64,000 nucleotides of DNA from Meghimatium bilineatum (GCA_034231615.1 CM067312.1:7613747-7677746); one strand, 5' to 3'; shown: positions 19,275 to 30,469, counted from the stretch's first letter. Notes: a model not told the origin generated them from the letters alone. Made by a program: numbers and translations.

Positions 19275-20870
19275 CCAATGTCTGCGTAGATTAGAAGATG
19301 TGAACTAATATAATGAGACCGCAATGTCTGCGTAGATTAGAAGGTTTGAATTAATATAATGAGACCGCAATGTCTGCGTAGATTAGAAGGTTTGAACTAC
19401 TATAATGAGACCGCAATGTCTGCGTAGATTAGAAGATTTGAACTAATATAATGAGACCGCAATGTCTGCGTAGATTAGAAGGTTTGAACTACTATAATGA
19501 GACCGCAATGTCTGCGTAGATTAGAAGGTTTGAACTACTATAATGAGACCGCAATGTCTGCGTAGATTAGAAGGTTTGAACTACTATAATGAGACCGCAA
19601 TGTCTGCGTAGATTAGAGGGTTTGAACTACTATAATGAGACCGCAATGTCTGCGTAGATTAGAAGGTTTGAACTACTATAATGAGACCGCAATGTCTGCG
19701 TAGATTAGAAGGTTTGAACTACTATAATGAGACCGCAATGTCTGCGTAGATTATGAACTAATATAATGAGACTGCAATGTCTGCGTAGATTAGAAGGTTT
19801 AAACTACTATAATGAGACCGCAATGTCTGCGTAGATTAGAAAGGTTTGAACTAATATAATGAGACCGCAATGTCTGCGTAGATTAGAAGGTTTGAACTAC
19901 TATAATGAGACCGCAATGTCTGCGTAGATTAGAGGGTTTGAACTACTATAATGAGACCGCAATGTCTGCGTAGATTAGAAGGTTTGAACTACTATAATGA
20001 GACCGCAATGTCTGCGTAGATTAGAAGATTTGAACTAATATAATGAGACCGCAATGTCTGCGTAGATTAGAAGGTTTGAACTACTATAATGAGACCGCAA
20101 TGTCTGCGTAGATTAGAAGGTTTGAACTACTATAATGAGACCGCAATGTCTGCGTAGATTAGAAGGTTTGAACTACTATAATGAGACCGCAATGTCTGCG
20201 TAGATTAGAGGGTTTGAACTACTATAATGAGACCGCAATGTCTGCGTAGATTAGAAGGTTTGAACTACTATAATGAGATCGCAATGTCTGCGTAGATTAG
20301 AAGGTTTGAACTACTATAATGAGACCGCAATGTCTGCGTAGATTATGAACTAATATAATGAGACTGCAATGTCTGCGTAGATTAGAAGGTTTGAACTACT
20401 ATAATGAGACCGCAATGTCTGCGTAGATTAGAAAGGTTTGAACTAATATAATGAGACCGCAATGTCTGCATAGATGAGAAGGTTTGAACTACTATAATGA
20501 GACCGCAATGTCTGCGTAGATTAGAGGATTTGAAATAATATAATGAGTAATGAGACCACAATGTCTGCGTAGATTGGAGGGTCTTGAACTAATATAATGA
20601 GACCACAATGTCTGTGTAGATTAGAAGGTTTGAACTAATATAATGAGACCGGAATGTCTGCGTAGATTAGAAGGTTTGAACTAATATAATGAATAATGAG
20701 ACCGCAATGTCTGCGTAGATTAGAAGGCTTGAACTAATATAATGAGTAATGAGACCGCAATGTCTGCGTAGATTAGAGGGTTTGAACTAATATAATGAGT
20801 AATGAGACCACAATGTCTGCGTAGATTAGAGGGTCTTGAACTAATATAATGAGACCACCAATGATGAACT
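19275..20870. repeat. 46-bp minisatellite, about 34 copies, with 592-bp duplication
   Basis: Unit TTTGAACTACTATAATGAGA, CCGCAATGTCTGCGTAGATT, AGAAGG. A shortened unit (GATTATGAAC) at 19749 and a one-base-longer unit (TTAGAAAGG) at 19834 both recur 592 bp later, at 20341 and 20426. A block of about 13 units was therefore duplicated as a whole. The last copies add a TAATGAG insertion. Confidence 0.95.
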
Positions 20871-20889
20871 CATACAATAAACTAAACTT

Positions 20890-21165
20890 CCAACAGAAAA
20901 ATAAATTAAGAAACGACGCTGGATAAATAGAACATACGTTAAGACCAACGGGGAGCGCTGTAAAACAGACGTTGTTCTGGAATCCAAAGAGAAAGAGTAA
21001 AAAAGAACACGCCAAGAAATACATGAAAGAAAAAAATTAGATAGTCACAAACAATGGATACCAATGTATTACATGGAAAGAGCTGAAAACAATTTATAAA
21101 AATAGGACAGATGGAAAAGATTTTCTGGGTGCCTATGCTCCGAAAGGAGCTTCAATGTGCATACT
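20890..21165 (+). mobile_element. LINE C-terminal fragment (IGHTLRKP-type tail)
   Basis: Shifting forward frames give HTLRPTGSAVKQTLFWNPKR, then ITWKELKTIYKNRTDGKDFL and GAYAPKGA. This corresponds to the 'WIGHTLRKPxxxxxxQALxWNPQGKRKRGRP ... TWxELxxxAQNRxxWRxFVxALCP' end of many invertebrate LINEs. There are stops and frameshifts throughout. It follows the 46-bp array immediately. Confidence 0.65.
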
Positions 21166-21568
21166 ATAGAATAACTTAATATTCATATCAAATAATTAAC
21201 TGACATCCTTACTACTAAACATATACTTCTTTATTTCAAATATTCTTTTATTTTAAAGTGCAGTTTAATTTAGCATTGACGCGACTTCCGAATCTCACCC
21301 CTCCCCATTATAATAGTATGGCGGTCATCTTCACATAATTCTAAACATTTAAGATATAATAATAGAATTTATTTTTACACCCACACTATTTGGCAACACT
21401 GTGTCCACAAGCAAATGTCTCTCGGACAATTCCAACCTCGAGTTATCCTCGATCTGCACCAAGTCGTCAAATATAACTATCACGTGTAAAGATGTGAAAT
21501 ATGTAGCACAGTTCTGATATCTCCTTTCTTCTGTCATACCGGTCATCTACTCCGGGATGGAGTGGGAA
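21166..21568. other. Spacer, no gene recognised
   Basis: AT-rich with a 65-codon reverse frame (21349-21546) of no known family. It ends at the left inverted repeat of the MITE at 21569. Confidence 0.35.
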
Positions 21569-21715
21569 GGGGTTCTCTACCTTTTAAAGCCCGTGGTCCC
21601 CATTTGGTACATATTTTCATCCGTGGTACCTCTAAAAGTGGTAATTCGCTTGCTTTATAAGCCACCAAGCTATTTCTATGCTTTATTGCTATAGTTTTTT
21701 TTCGTTTTGTGATCA

Positions 21716-21993
21716 CCTTTCTGTGGCCACTTTATTGGACAGGTCTGTGGCCACTTTATTGGGCAGGTCTGTGGCCACTTTATGGGCAGGTCTGTGGCCA
21801 CTTTATTGAACAGGTATGTGGCCACTTTATTGGACAGGTCTGTGGCCACTTTATTGGACAGGTCTGTGGCCACTTTATTGGACAGGTCTGTGACCACTGT
21901 ATTGGACAGGTCTGTGGCCACTTTATTGGACATGTCTGTGGCCACTTTATTGGACAGGTCTGTGGCCACTTTATTGGACAGGTCTGTGGCTTC
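21716..21993. repeat. 24-bp minisatellite, about 11 copies
   Basis: ACTTTATTGGACAGGTCTGT plus GGCC repeated. The unit is a multiple of three, so open frames of 71-122 codons exist on both strands. They are by-products. Confidence 0.95.
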
Positions 21994-22103
21994 TTGAAAC
22001 TTGTTTGTGACCTCTCTCCCCCAATTTCAGAATCGTTCTCCGTGGCCCACTACATTGTTTCCGCAGACCTCAAGTGAATGATATCACTCAAATTGCGACC
22101 GGT

Positions 22104-22630
22104 CAGTATTACCTGTGGTGTTGCTCTCACAATCAGTATTACCTGTGGTGTTGCTCTCACAATCAGTATTACCTGTGGTGTTGCTCTCAAAATCAGTATT
22201 ACCTGTGGGGGTTGCTCTCACAATCAGTATTACCTGTGGTGTTGCTCTCAAAATCAGTATTACCTGTGGTGTTGCTCTGAGAATCATTATTACCTGTGGT
22301 GTTGCTCTCACAATCAGTATTACTTGTGGTGTTGCTCTCACAATCAGTATTACCTGTGGTGTTGCTCTCAATATCAGTATTACCTGTGGTGTTGCTCTCA
22401 AAATCAGTATTACCTGTGATGTTGCTCTGACAATCAGTATTACCTGTGATGTTGCTCTGACAATCAGTATTACCTGTGATGTTGCTCTGACAATCAGTAT
22501 TACCTGTGATGTTGCTCTGACAATCAGTATTACCTGTGGTGTTGCTCTCACAATCAGTATTACCTGTGGTGTTGCTCTCACAATCAGTATTACCTGTGGT
22601 GTTGCTCTCACAATCAGTATTACCTGTGGG
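22104..22630. repeat. 30-bp minisatellite, about 17 copies
   Basis: CAGTATTACCTGTGGTGTTG plus CTCTCACAAT. A block of four units with TGATGTTGCTCTGACAAT (22420-22540) stands between blocks of the GTGGT form. Frames of up to 234 codons cross it on both strands and are repeat by-products. Confidence 0.95.
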
Positions 22631-22664
22631 TGGAGCTCATCCTCGAAAAAGGTTGAGAACCCGT

Positions 22665-24610
22665 GCTCTGCGGTAACAAGAAAGAACAATCATGGGAACA
22701 TTTTGCACATGTTTCTACATATTATTTATCTATACCTGGTTTCATTGCCACATTCTCCCCAGGGTACAAAGTTTACACTAAGGGATCGTACATTGGTGGT
22801 TCAAGGTTTCGTCCGTTGATAGTTGTTCCTTATAGATGAGCTAGTGTACAGTGCGAGCAATGCTCACATAGGGATTGCGACGTACGGCTGGCTCAATCTT
22901 ATTTCATATTCGGCTTTAGCGACCGGTCACATTTCCCAACACACAACCTCATAAACTTGTCGTTGCGGTTGTGTCCTTAGTCCATCTTCCGTTATATTTC
23001 ATCGGGACTTCTGCCACACCGACCACCACTGACTATGACATTAAGGTCGTTTGACACCAACTATTCACCTGCGACCAACTGACAGCCCCCCCCCCCCCCC
23101 CACTGCGTCATCTTATACATTTCACATGAGTTAGTTGTAGTACCAGGTTCGCCTCCTTCCGCTATGGCCTTCGTTTCTTGTCCTTTTATTCTCCACCTTC
23201 ACTGATGCCCTTTTCTTAGGAACCGTCTTCCCAAGGCTTCCTTTATCAGACTCTGTTTGATACCTTCCTACGACGCACTTTTCCGTGATGGTTCCCTCCT
23301 CTTCAGCTGTGCCTTCCCTGCGTCCCATGGACATCCTCCTACCTCCGCATTCCTTCAGTGTGTGACGTATCTTCGTTTTAGTTTGGGGGCCTACATCGAT
23401 CTTCCACTTTCACTTCTCTTCTTTCTCGCATCTTTATTTACCCCCTTTTCATTATCCTTCTTTCTCTAAACCTCATTTCTCTCTTTTTATCTGTTATTAT
23501 ATGCCATTTTGTTCGAGTTATGGCTATTGATACATGCCCTTTTTGGCTACTATTGTCCTGCCTTACGCTTATGTTCTATTTTGCCGCGCATTCTCTATAC
23601 TCCCTATCTTTGTTTCATCCGGTTTTTGTCCGGATGTGTGGTAACAGGCCACACTTTACTATTTAATCTTGTGTCTTTAGTACATCTTTCTTTTTCACTG
23701 GAAACCACTATTCAGCTAAGTTTATTTTTATTTTTATTCTATGTGCATTATCATTTCCTCTTTTTATGTGCACTTTCCCCTCCTGACTACCACTTTCATC
23801 TTCCTCTCACATCCTCTTGTCCCTGTCATGTTACCCTATCTGTACCTACTCCGTTGTCCCCTCGCTACTGTCCTTCATCCCTCTTTTTTCCTTCCTATCA
23901 CCACCATGTCTGTCTCTATGTAATATTTCTTTACTGTGGTCTTTTGTTTGTCCTGATGAAGGCTGCTTAGTCGAAACGTCGTCTGTCGCTGTCTCGTTGT
24001 TTAGGTTGTCATATCGACTTATTTTGGTAACACTTATATTTATTTTTGTTCATTTTGATGTTTACCTTGTATTATCCCAGCCACCCATTTCCTGTTTGGG
24101 GTCGTTACCTGACACCGGAACTTTTATCCCCGACTATATACCGTTCTGTTTGTCTGGCGTTCAACCTGTCTCGTTATTTAATAGACTCAATATTCTCCTA
24201 AAGTGTAATAGTAATAACATTGTCTATCGAACCTCCACCGTTTCTGGCTACCAATTCACCACCTGTTGCGTCGTGAAAGAGAGTCACAAAACTGTTTACA
24301 CAATTGCCAAATGGAGTCGCACAACTTCTATCAAATCAAGAGTCATCGCAATTTGAACACTTCATAAATTATTCAGAACAGAGTATTTTGGAACATTGAA
24401 TCCCTGAGGCAACAAGTTCAATACCAAGTAAGAACTCTGCAAACATTAGATTGTTATGCTGTGGTAATCAAGACCTGGTTGGTCTTGTTGGAAATACGAG
24501 TGTTTTAGGATTCCTGGAATACTTGTACTTGTTTAGGGAATGTCAGATCTCTAGTGCTCGTCAATTATACAGTCCTGTGGAATAATCGTGATCATATATC
24601 TAGAATACCA
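22665..24610. other. Pyrimidine-rich spacer with a dispersed motif
   Basis: A C-run at 23086-23101. 23140-23960 is strongly C/T-rich on the plus strand, giving hydrophobic frames (153 codons at 23509-23970, 179 codons at 23817-24356) that I do not trust. At 23955-24045, GCTTAGTCGAAACGTCGTCT, GTCGCTGTCTCG and TTTTGGTAACACTTA match the reverse complement of 47890-47970, so this is a dispersed repeat of at least 90 bp. Confidence 0.4.
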
Positions 24611-24629
24611 CTATTTCGGTCCTGTGAAA

Positions 24630-24835
24630 TTTACCGTAATTTTCATTGGTTGAGGACATAATTCAGGAATGTCTGCGCATGTCACTGGAAGAGGCAGGGC
24701 AACTTGCTCAAGACCGCGAAAAATCCAAGAGATCCATAGGAAAGACTACGTTCTGGAAATAATATGTCACCTGAGGATGATGATGAGGACATAATTTATA
24801 TACACAATAACCAATGAAATTCATGGAGAAATATC
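24630..24835. repeat. Inverted repeat, possible foldback MITE
   Basis: The left arm CGTAATTTTCATTGGTTGAG and the right arm AACCAATGAAATTCATGG (24810-24830) pair across about 150 bp. GAGGACATAATT is also present directly at 24655 and 24787. ATTTTCATTGG is shared with the foldback at 47126-47215. Confidence 0.4.
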
Positions 24836-24939
24836 AAATAGAGCCACTAAATATTTAACATTCGATTTCAGTATGAATTCTGGGTCACAGATTGTAGCTG
24901 ATTCTAGCATTATCTTTTATTCACAATTTTTTGTTCGTT

Positions 24940-25100
24940 CGTTCTCACATTCCCACCGGTTCTCTCTTACAGCAGACACAATGTCCTGCGAGATTTCTAA
25001 CAGGGTGTAGTCTACAGAACGGAAGTGCGTTGTGTCGCCCTTTTATTTGCGCCAATGGCATGACACATTCGTCTTTGACGCTGGTAAACTAATACATTCA
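24940..25100 (-). mobile_element. GAA-tailed SINE-like element, fragment
   Basis: Reverse-oriented copy. Plus-strand words GTGTAGTCTACAGAACGGAA, GTGCGTTGTGTCGCCCTTTT, ATTTGCGCCAATGGC and GACACATTCGTCTTTGACGC parallel 26865-26940 and 51535-51615. Confidence 0.65.
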
Positions 25101-25367
25101 GTGATTTTGTCACTTACACTGAACGCTGAACTTCTGTAACCATATTGCTAATTTGGCCATGCTGGTCACCACGTTCAGATAGTCGGCCAACATCACACAA
25201 GAGAACTGGTTCATGTACCTAACCACTGATCATCACGATAAGAGCTAACCGAAGTCACAGATACGTGACATTTTGTCACTGTCCTGCGTCTACATAGTCA
25301 CATCCGTCTATATAGTCACAAATGTCTATATAGTCACATACGTCTATTATAATGTAGCCTCTGTATA

Positions 25368-25668
25368 ATGTGATCTCTGCCTGTGGAGGTTTCACGGTAC
25401 TTTATCTATACAATTTCACTCAGTATAATGTGATCTCTGCCTGTGGAGGTTTCACGGTACTTTATCTATACAATTTCACTCAGTATAATGTGATCTCTGC
25501 CTGTGGAGGTTTCACGGTACTTCATCTATACAATTTCACTCAGTATAATGTGATCTCTGTCTGTGGAGGTTTCACGGTACTTCATCTATACAATTTCACT
25601 CAGTATAATGTGATCTCTGCCTGTGGAGGTTTCACGGTACTTCATCTATACAATTTCACTTTTAATGT
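25368..25668. repeat. 60-bp tandem repeat, 5 copies, nearly perfect
   Basis: Unit starts GTATAATGTGATCTCTGCCT and ends TACAATTTCACTCA. Only two positions vary (TTTATC/TTCATC and GCCTG/GTCTG), so the array looks young. A 105-codon frame crosses it. It is a by-product of the 60-bp period. Confidence 0.95.
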
Positions 25669-26084
25669 TGCTTTTTGTGGGTTTTAATGCATTGTCAACT
25701 GTATATATGCATCCATCCATGTGTGGTTGGGAGGGAGTCAGAGACGTGCTGCTCGGCACTTGTGGGGGGGGGGGGGAAGACTAAATGAATCCAATAAGGT
25801 GCCATGTCGAGTAACGTAGTCGATCATGTTTCTTCACAATTCTTCGTTTTTTCGTCTTGTTAATATGTTATTTTGGTGACATCTTTCATCCTTTTGTGTT
25901 ACAGTGACAACCACTCCAGAAAATCTCTCTTTGTCTTCCACTGTTTCTTCTCCCCTTTATCTCTCCAGTTGTTACTATATGTTCAAGTGTGGCTCTTCTC
26001 ATCACATGCATTCAAAATCGTTTCTGTCTACTTCTAATTTTTGCTATCATTTGTCTTTTTTTGCTCCAGCATCACTGAGGACAT

Positions 26085-26352
26085 CTCTGAGGACATAACT
26101 GATGAGGACATCAGTGAGGACATCTCTGATGATAACATCTCCGATGATGACATCTCTGATGATAAAATATCTGATGATGACATCTCTGATGAGGACATCT
26201 CTGATGATGACATCTCTGATGATGACATCACTTGAGGGCATCTCTGATGAGGGCATCTCTGATGATACATCTCTGATGATGACATCACTGAGGACATCTC
26301 TGATGAGGACATCTCTGATGAGGACATTTCTGATGAGGACATCTCTGATGAT
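26085..26352. repeat. 15-bp GATGAGGACATCTCT array
   Basis: About 17 units of GATGAGGACATCTCT and GATGATGACATCTCT. Frames on both strands remain open as Asp/Glu/Ile/Ser-rich or Met/Ser-rich repeats. They have no recognisable function. Confidence 0.9.
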
Positions 26353-26589
26353 GCTGGGGTAAACATTTGAGACAATGAGACAATAGCTACACTGGTGTTC
26401 TATGACTGAGACCTACCTTAAAGGCACACAAGTTCGGTATAACCAGTAGGAAGTTGATGGTGGGAAAACTGCACAGTGAACTATATCGTGGATGCAAAAA
26501 CATGGATCGCCGCATAGGACAGAAGGTTTCCTCTCTGGTGGTATGACAGTTATTAATCTGGTCCCGGGAAGGTAGAAAATTCAGACTTA

Positions 26590-26640
26590 TCAGCATAATG
26601 GATGAAACCCACGGGCCGCTGGATCGGAAACTAACTATTT
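26590..26640 (-). mobile_element. 50-bp element, copy 3, diverged
   Basis: GATGAAACCCACGGGCCGCT followed by GGATCGGAAACTAACTA aligns with the second two-thirds of 17603-17652 (GAGCCCATGAACCGCTGGAT CAGCAACTAACC). No target duplication is visible. Confidence 0.45.
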
Positions 26641-26728
26641 AACTGACATTGAATAGTGAACCTTTAACATTTTATTTTTCTGGAGAAGTTTTTGACATTC
26701 TTAAAGAAAACCCGTTTTCTTGCACATG

Positions 26729-27312
26729 TTGCTTGAGATGGTTGGTATTTGTTACTGGATGCTTGAGATGGTTGGTATCTGTTACTGGATGCTTCTTCTT
26801 CTGCGTTCATTCTCAAACTCCCGCTGGATCTAGCAGGATCATGGTCCTGCTAGATTTCCAGCAGGATGTAGTCCAGAAAATGGAAATGCGTTGTGTCGCC
26901 GTTTTATTTGCGCCAATGGCCCGACACATCCGTCTTCGGCGGAACTGGATGCTTGAGATGGTAGGTATTTGTTACTGGATGCTTGAGATGGTTGGTATTT
27001 GTTACTGGATGCTTGAGATGGTTGGTATTTGTTACTGGATGCTTGAGATGGTTGGTATTTGTTACTGGATGCTTGAGATGGTTGGTATTTGTTACTGGAT
27101 GCTTGAGATGGTTGGTATGTGTTACTGGATGCTTGAGATGGTTGGTATTTGTTACTGGATGCTTGAGATGGTTGGTATTTGTTACTGGATGCTTGAGATG
27201 GTTGGTATTTGTTACTGGATGCTTGAGATGGTTGGTATTTGTTACTGGATGCTTGCGATGGTTGGTATTTGCTACTGGATGCTTGAGATGGTTGGTATTT
27301 GCTACTGGGTGG
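26729..27312. repeat. 30-bp minisatellite split by a SINE
   Basis: GCTTGAGATGGTTGGTATTT plus GTTACTGGAT. Two units lie at 26732-26790 and about 12 more at 26945-27312, either side of a reverse-oriented SINE. A 351-codon forward frame crosses the array, the SINE and the next array. It is not a gene. Confidence 0.95.
26790..26944 (-). mobile_element. GAA-tailed SINE-like element inserted in an array
   Basis: A clear 150-bp copy in reverse. The plus strand begins CTTCTTCTTCTGCGTTCATT (the GAA tail reversed) and ends ACACATCCGTCTTCGGCGGA. CTGGATCTAGCAGGA and TCCTGCTAGATTTCCAG at 26822-26860 make a strong hairpin. ACTGGATGCTT stands on both sides, consistent with a target duplication, although the host unit contains the same word. 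Confidence 0.75.
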
Positions 27313-27427
27313 TTGAGCTACCAATCTGTTTACTAATGCTATACGGATTTATTGTTCTCAAGTTGGGGGATCAAACATTATTGAAGAAATCATACCACTA
27401 TATAGACGATGGATGTGGATTACGTGG

Positions 27428-27648
27428 CAGGACCACATTAGGTGGTAGGACCACATTAGGTGGTAGGACCACATTAGGTTGTAGGACCACATTATGTGGT
27501 AGGTCCACATTAGGTGGTAGGACCACATTAGGTTGTAGGACCACATTATTTGGTAGGACGACATTAAGTTGTAGGACCACATTATGTGGTAGGACCACAT
27601 TAGGTTGTAGGACCACATTAGGTGATAGGTCCACATTAGTTGGTAGGA
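27428..27648. repeat. 18-bp minisatellite, about 12 copies
   Basis: AGGACCACATTAGGTGGT and variants (GGTTGT, ATGTGGT). Frames on both strands are by-products. Confidence 0.95.
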
Positions 27649-27704
27649 TCGATAGAAAAGTAGAAACATTAAATGCAAAATCACCAATATCAACAAGTCA
27701 GTAA

Positions 27705-28455
27705 CAAGTGTTAAAGTAAGATAAATATCATTGGAGTCAGTAACAAGAGTTAAAGTAAGATTAATATCATTGGAGTCAGTAACAAGCGTTAAAGTAAGAT
27801 AAATATCATTGGAGTCAGTAACAAGAGTTAAAGTAAGATTAATATCATTGGAGTCAGTAACAAGTGTTGAAGTAAGATTAATATCATTGGAGTCAGTAAC
27901 AAGTGTTAAAGTAGGATTAATATCAGTGGAATCAGTAACAAGAGGTGAGGTAAGATTAATAATAATGGTGGCTGTAACAATAATTGAAGTAGGATAAACA
28001 GAAATGGAGACAGTAACAAGAGTTGAAGTAGGTTAAATAACAATGGCTGTAGTAAGAATAGTTGAATCATAATTAATAGCAATGGTGGCTGGAACAAGAG
28101 TTGAATTAGGATTAATAGCACAGCAGAGGGTAACAATAGTTGAATTAGGATTGATCACAATGGTGGCTGCAACAAGAATTGAAGGATTAATAGCAATGAT
28201 GGCTGCAGTAATAGCTGAATTATGATTAATAGCACTCCATACGGTAACAATAGTTGAATTAGGATTAACGACAATGGTGGCTGCAACAAAAGTTGAATTA
28301 GGATTAATAGCACAGCAGAGGGTAACAAGAATTGAAGTAGGATTAATAGCAATGGTGGCTGCAACACGATTTGAAGTAGGATTAATAGCAATGGTGGCTA
28401 CAACAAGAGTTGAATTAGGATTAATAGCAATGGTGGCAGCAACATCAACTGAAAC
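27705..28455. repeat. 39-bp minisatellite with two subfamilies
   Basis: About 19 units. Left block: AAGTAAGATTAATATCATTG plus GAGTCAGTAACAAGAGTTA. Right block, from about 27960: GTAGGATTAATAGCAATGGT plus GGCTGCAACAAGAGTTGAA. The two blocks keep the same 39-bp register and gradually change, so they are one array with internal divergence. Confidence 0.9.
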
Positions 28456-28574
28456 TGGAATATGATTAAAGAGACCACGGAGAACAAGGAAGAGAGTCAC
28501 TAATCTAAGTGGTTTTTATCTGTTCCTTTTAGTAATCTTATGAGCAACAATGAAACCAAGATCTCGTGTGTTGT

Positions 28575-28805
28575 CAGGGCCGTAAACAGTAAATAAAAGC
28601 AATACTACGGTTTGTCATGAATGTTGTAGGAGGCGACTGAGAAACGTCGATTTGGCTGTCCCATCAAAAAAACATTAAAATGATACAATAACCCTGCTTA
28701 AGTTAGTCCGAAAAGCTCAGATATTGCATCCAAACTGTAAACCATGAACCAGAACATTTAGTTTTCTTGGCTACATACTGATAGGAGTATGAGAAGAAAT
28801 GATGA
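28575..28805 (+). mobile_element. GAA-tailed SINE-like element, diverged
   Basis: Shares GTTGTAGGAGGCGACTGAGA, TTTGGCTGTCCCATC, TGTAAACCATGAACCAGAAC and AGGAGTATGAGAAGAAATGA with 16320-16590 and 30470-30700. Preceded by TGTCAGGGCCGTAAACAGT. Confidence 0.6.
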
Positions 28806-29349
28806 CGTTCATCCTGTGCAATGACAGCTGAAATGAGTAATGGGTGATGTAAATGGACCTGATTTCTATTCCTGCATTTACACACATCTTCTCTAATTTT
28901 GCAAAATGTCTTCGCCGCAGTTAACGTGCTCCATGTTGGGCAGATCGAATTCATCTTTTCCTAATGGATAGTTCTCACTAGTCCCCGCGTTCAGGACACG
29001 GACCAGGATTGGAGTTCCAGAAGAGTTATCGCTTCAATCACTCCCTTGAGAATTATTTGAAACGCCAATAAGGCATATATGTAAATCCCTGTCCACGAAT
29101 AATGTGCAAATTTCTGAGCATCTGTCGGTCGTATCTTCACAATTTGGCTTTCGTAATAGCCACGTGAAAGGAAAATGTTGTTGGCTTATTCCCTAGACAA
29201 ATAATTTCAGTAAAGACTAAACTTTGTACATATCCTGGCCACCGGTTACTGGTCTTATCTGGCAATAGTTTAAAGTTTGTTTGGTACCAGGGTTTGTCGA
29301 CGAATCAATATAGGGCCTATCTCTATTTACTAAACGCTGTTATTTTGTG
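28806..29349. other. Spacer, no gene recognised
   Basis: No repeats or transposon motifs seen. An 83-codon reverse frame (28703-28954) overlaps the SINE and is not credible. Confidence 0.35.
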
Positions 29350-29590
29350 AGATATCTATCTATGCTATCCTTGGCGCCGAATATGGTGCATAGGGCAGAA
29401 ACCAGACCTCTCCAGTTCGAGCAATGTCATGCTACTGTGTGTAATACTTGCATGGTGTTGTGATTCAGTCATGGTTTTTCTTTAATGGTTGTCCTCATTT
29501 TCTTTTTTGGAGACATCTGGTACTCGTTTTAATGCTTGTAGTGGTAGTCTGTTTTTATTCATTCTAAGTACATGTTGAAAAAAAGTTAAA
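29350..29590 (-). mobile_element. LINE C-terminal fragment
   Basis: The minus strand reads FQHVLRMNKNRLPLQALKRV then PDVSKKENEDNH, and after a frameshift NWRGLVSALCTIFGAKDS. The element at 59423-60407 ends IGHVLRADTNRIHHQSLEWI ... NWRDLTSALCANFSAKGK, so the two belong to the same LINE group. The reverse transcriptase is absent. Confidence 0.65.
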
Positions 29591-29599
29591 AGTCGTAGA

Positions 29600-29832
29600 A
29601 CATTGACTTCACTGTACTCGGTTTCCCATATGTACTCCGTCCCTCAAAAACAAAGCGGCACGCCGCCTGCCGAGAGTATCACTCATAGCACGTAACGCCG
29701 TAGCTTCAAGCGATAATCCATAGGGATCTCCGAAAAAATCCACTTTGTACACAAGACGACACGAGCCGGATTCAAACCCATGACCTCTTGAACACACGGC
29801 GAACAGCTTAACCACTATACTAGAGAGATCCC
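29600..29832 (-). mobile_element. tRNA-derived SINE
   Basis: The minus-strand head at 29764-29832 reads TAGTATAGTGGTTAAGCTGT, then CATGGGTTTGAATCCGGC. TAGTGGTTAAGC serves as A-box and GGTTTGAATCC as B-box, about 35 bases apart. A roughly 160-bp unrelated body follows (CTTGTGTACAAAGTGG ... to the ACGGAGTACATATGGG end). A 68-codon frame crosses it and is not a gene. This is the best Pol III promoter pair in the window. Confidence 0.75.
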
Positions 29833-30465
29833 CCTAAGTACATATCCGATATAAGTCAATCGTTTTCTTCTTATTGTTGTAGAAATATATTGCGGTTTGG
29901 TGTCTTCTCTTGTTTGCATGTGAGATATACTCTAGTGCAAAAGTATACGGTAAGTATACCATACCTTGTATATGGTAAGTATACTATACCTACTATACGG
30001 TAAGTATACTATACTTAGTAGGCCCTATACCTAGTATATACCAGCTTTCAGATGGGAACGTTTACATTGGTCTTAACATCACCATGAATGAATGTATGTG
30101 TCCAAGTCGATAGTGACGTAGAAATCGTCAATTAGTCACGCAATGTTGACCATGTCAAGATGTCAGACTGGTGAAAGAGGTGAAGCGTGCAGTGCGAACA
30201 ATTATAATAAACCGGTTGAGACATTGTGACATGTTATATATATCCACCCCATCGAGACCAAATCCTTGAAGTGAAGATGGAACTTAGTCCAGTCAACAAA
30301 AACTGCATTGGTATGGCCATCCCATCCCTGACATCGAATAGGATCAAAGTCCTGCCAAAGCAATCACTGGTACTGACATTGGAGATACCAGGACGAGAGG
30401 CGCACCAACAACCTTGGTATCACATGACTAGATAATATGTCTCCACAACAACAAAGATAATATAT
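29833..30465. other. Spacer with a TATAC repeat
   Basis: 29940-30040 has about four copies of a TATACGGTAAGTATACTATA-type unit, rich in GTATAC palindromes. A 69-codon forward frame (30226-30435) is unrecognised. Confidence 0.45.
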
Positions 30466-30469
30466 AGAG

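Larger units (their letters stand above)
21569..22664. mobile_element. hAT-like MITE carrying two minisatellites
   Basis: The left end GGGGTTCTCTACCTTTTA and the reverse complement of the right end, CACGGGTTCTCAACCTTTTT, form an inverted pair of the hAT MITE type. Left-end interior text (CCCGTGGTCCCCATTTGGTA) and CGTGGCCCACTAC near 22040 also fit. Two unrelated arrays (21716-21993 and 22104-22630) make up about 800 of the 1,096 bp. No transposase frame is present, and no exact 8-bp target duplication is visible. Confidence 0.5.

Noticed and set aside
22084-22819. 201- and 234-codon frames on opposite strands
   Set aside because: Both strands of a 30-bp array are open at once, which real genes do not do.
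23509-24356. Hydrophobic frames of 153 and 179 codons
   Set aside because: They overlap in different frames within a pyrimidine-rich stretch, which always yields Leu/Phe/Ser-rich text; no family resemblance.
26649-27704. 351-codon forward open frame
   Set aside because: It crosses a 30-bp array, a reversed SINE and an 18-bp array. It stays open only because the units are multiples of three.
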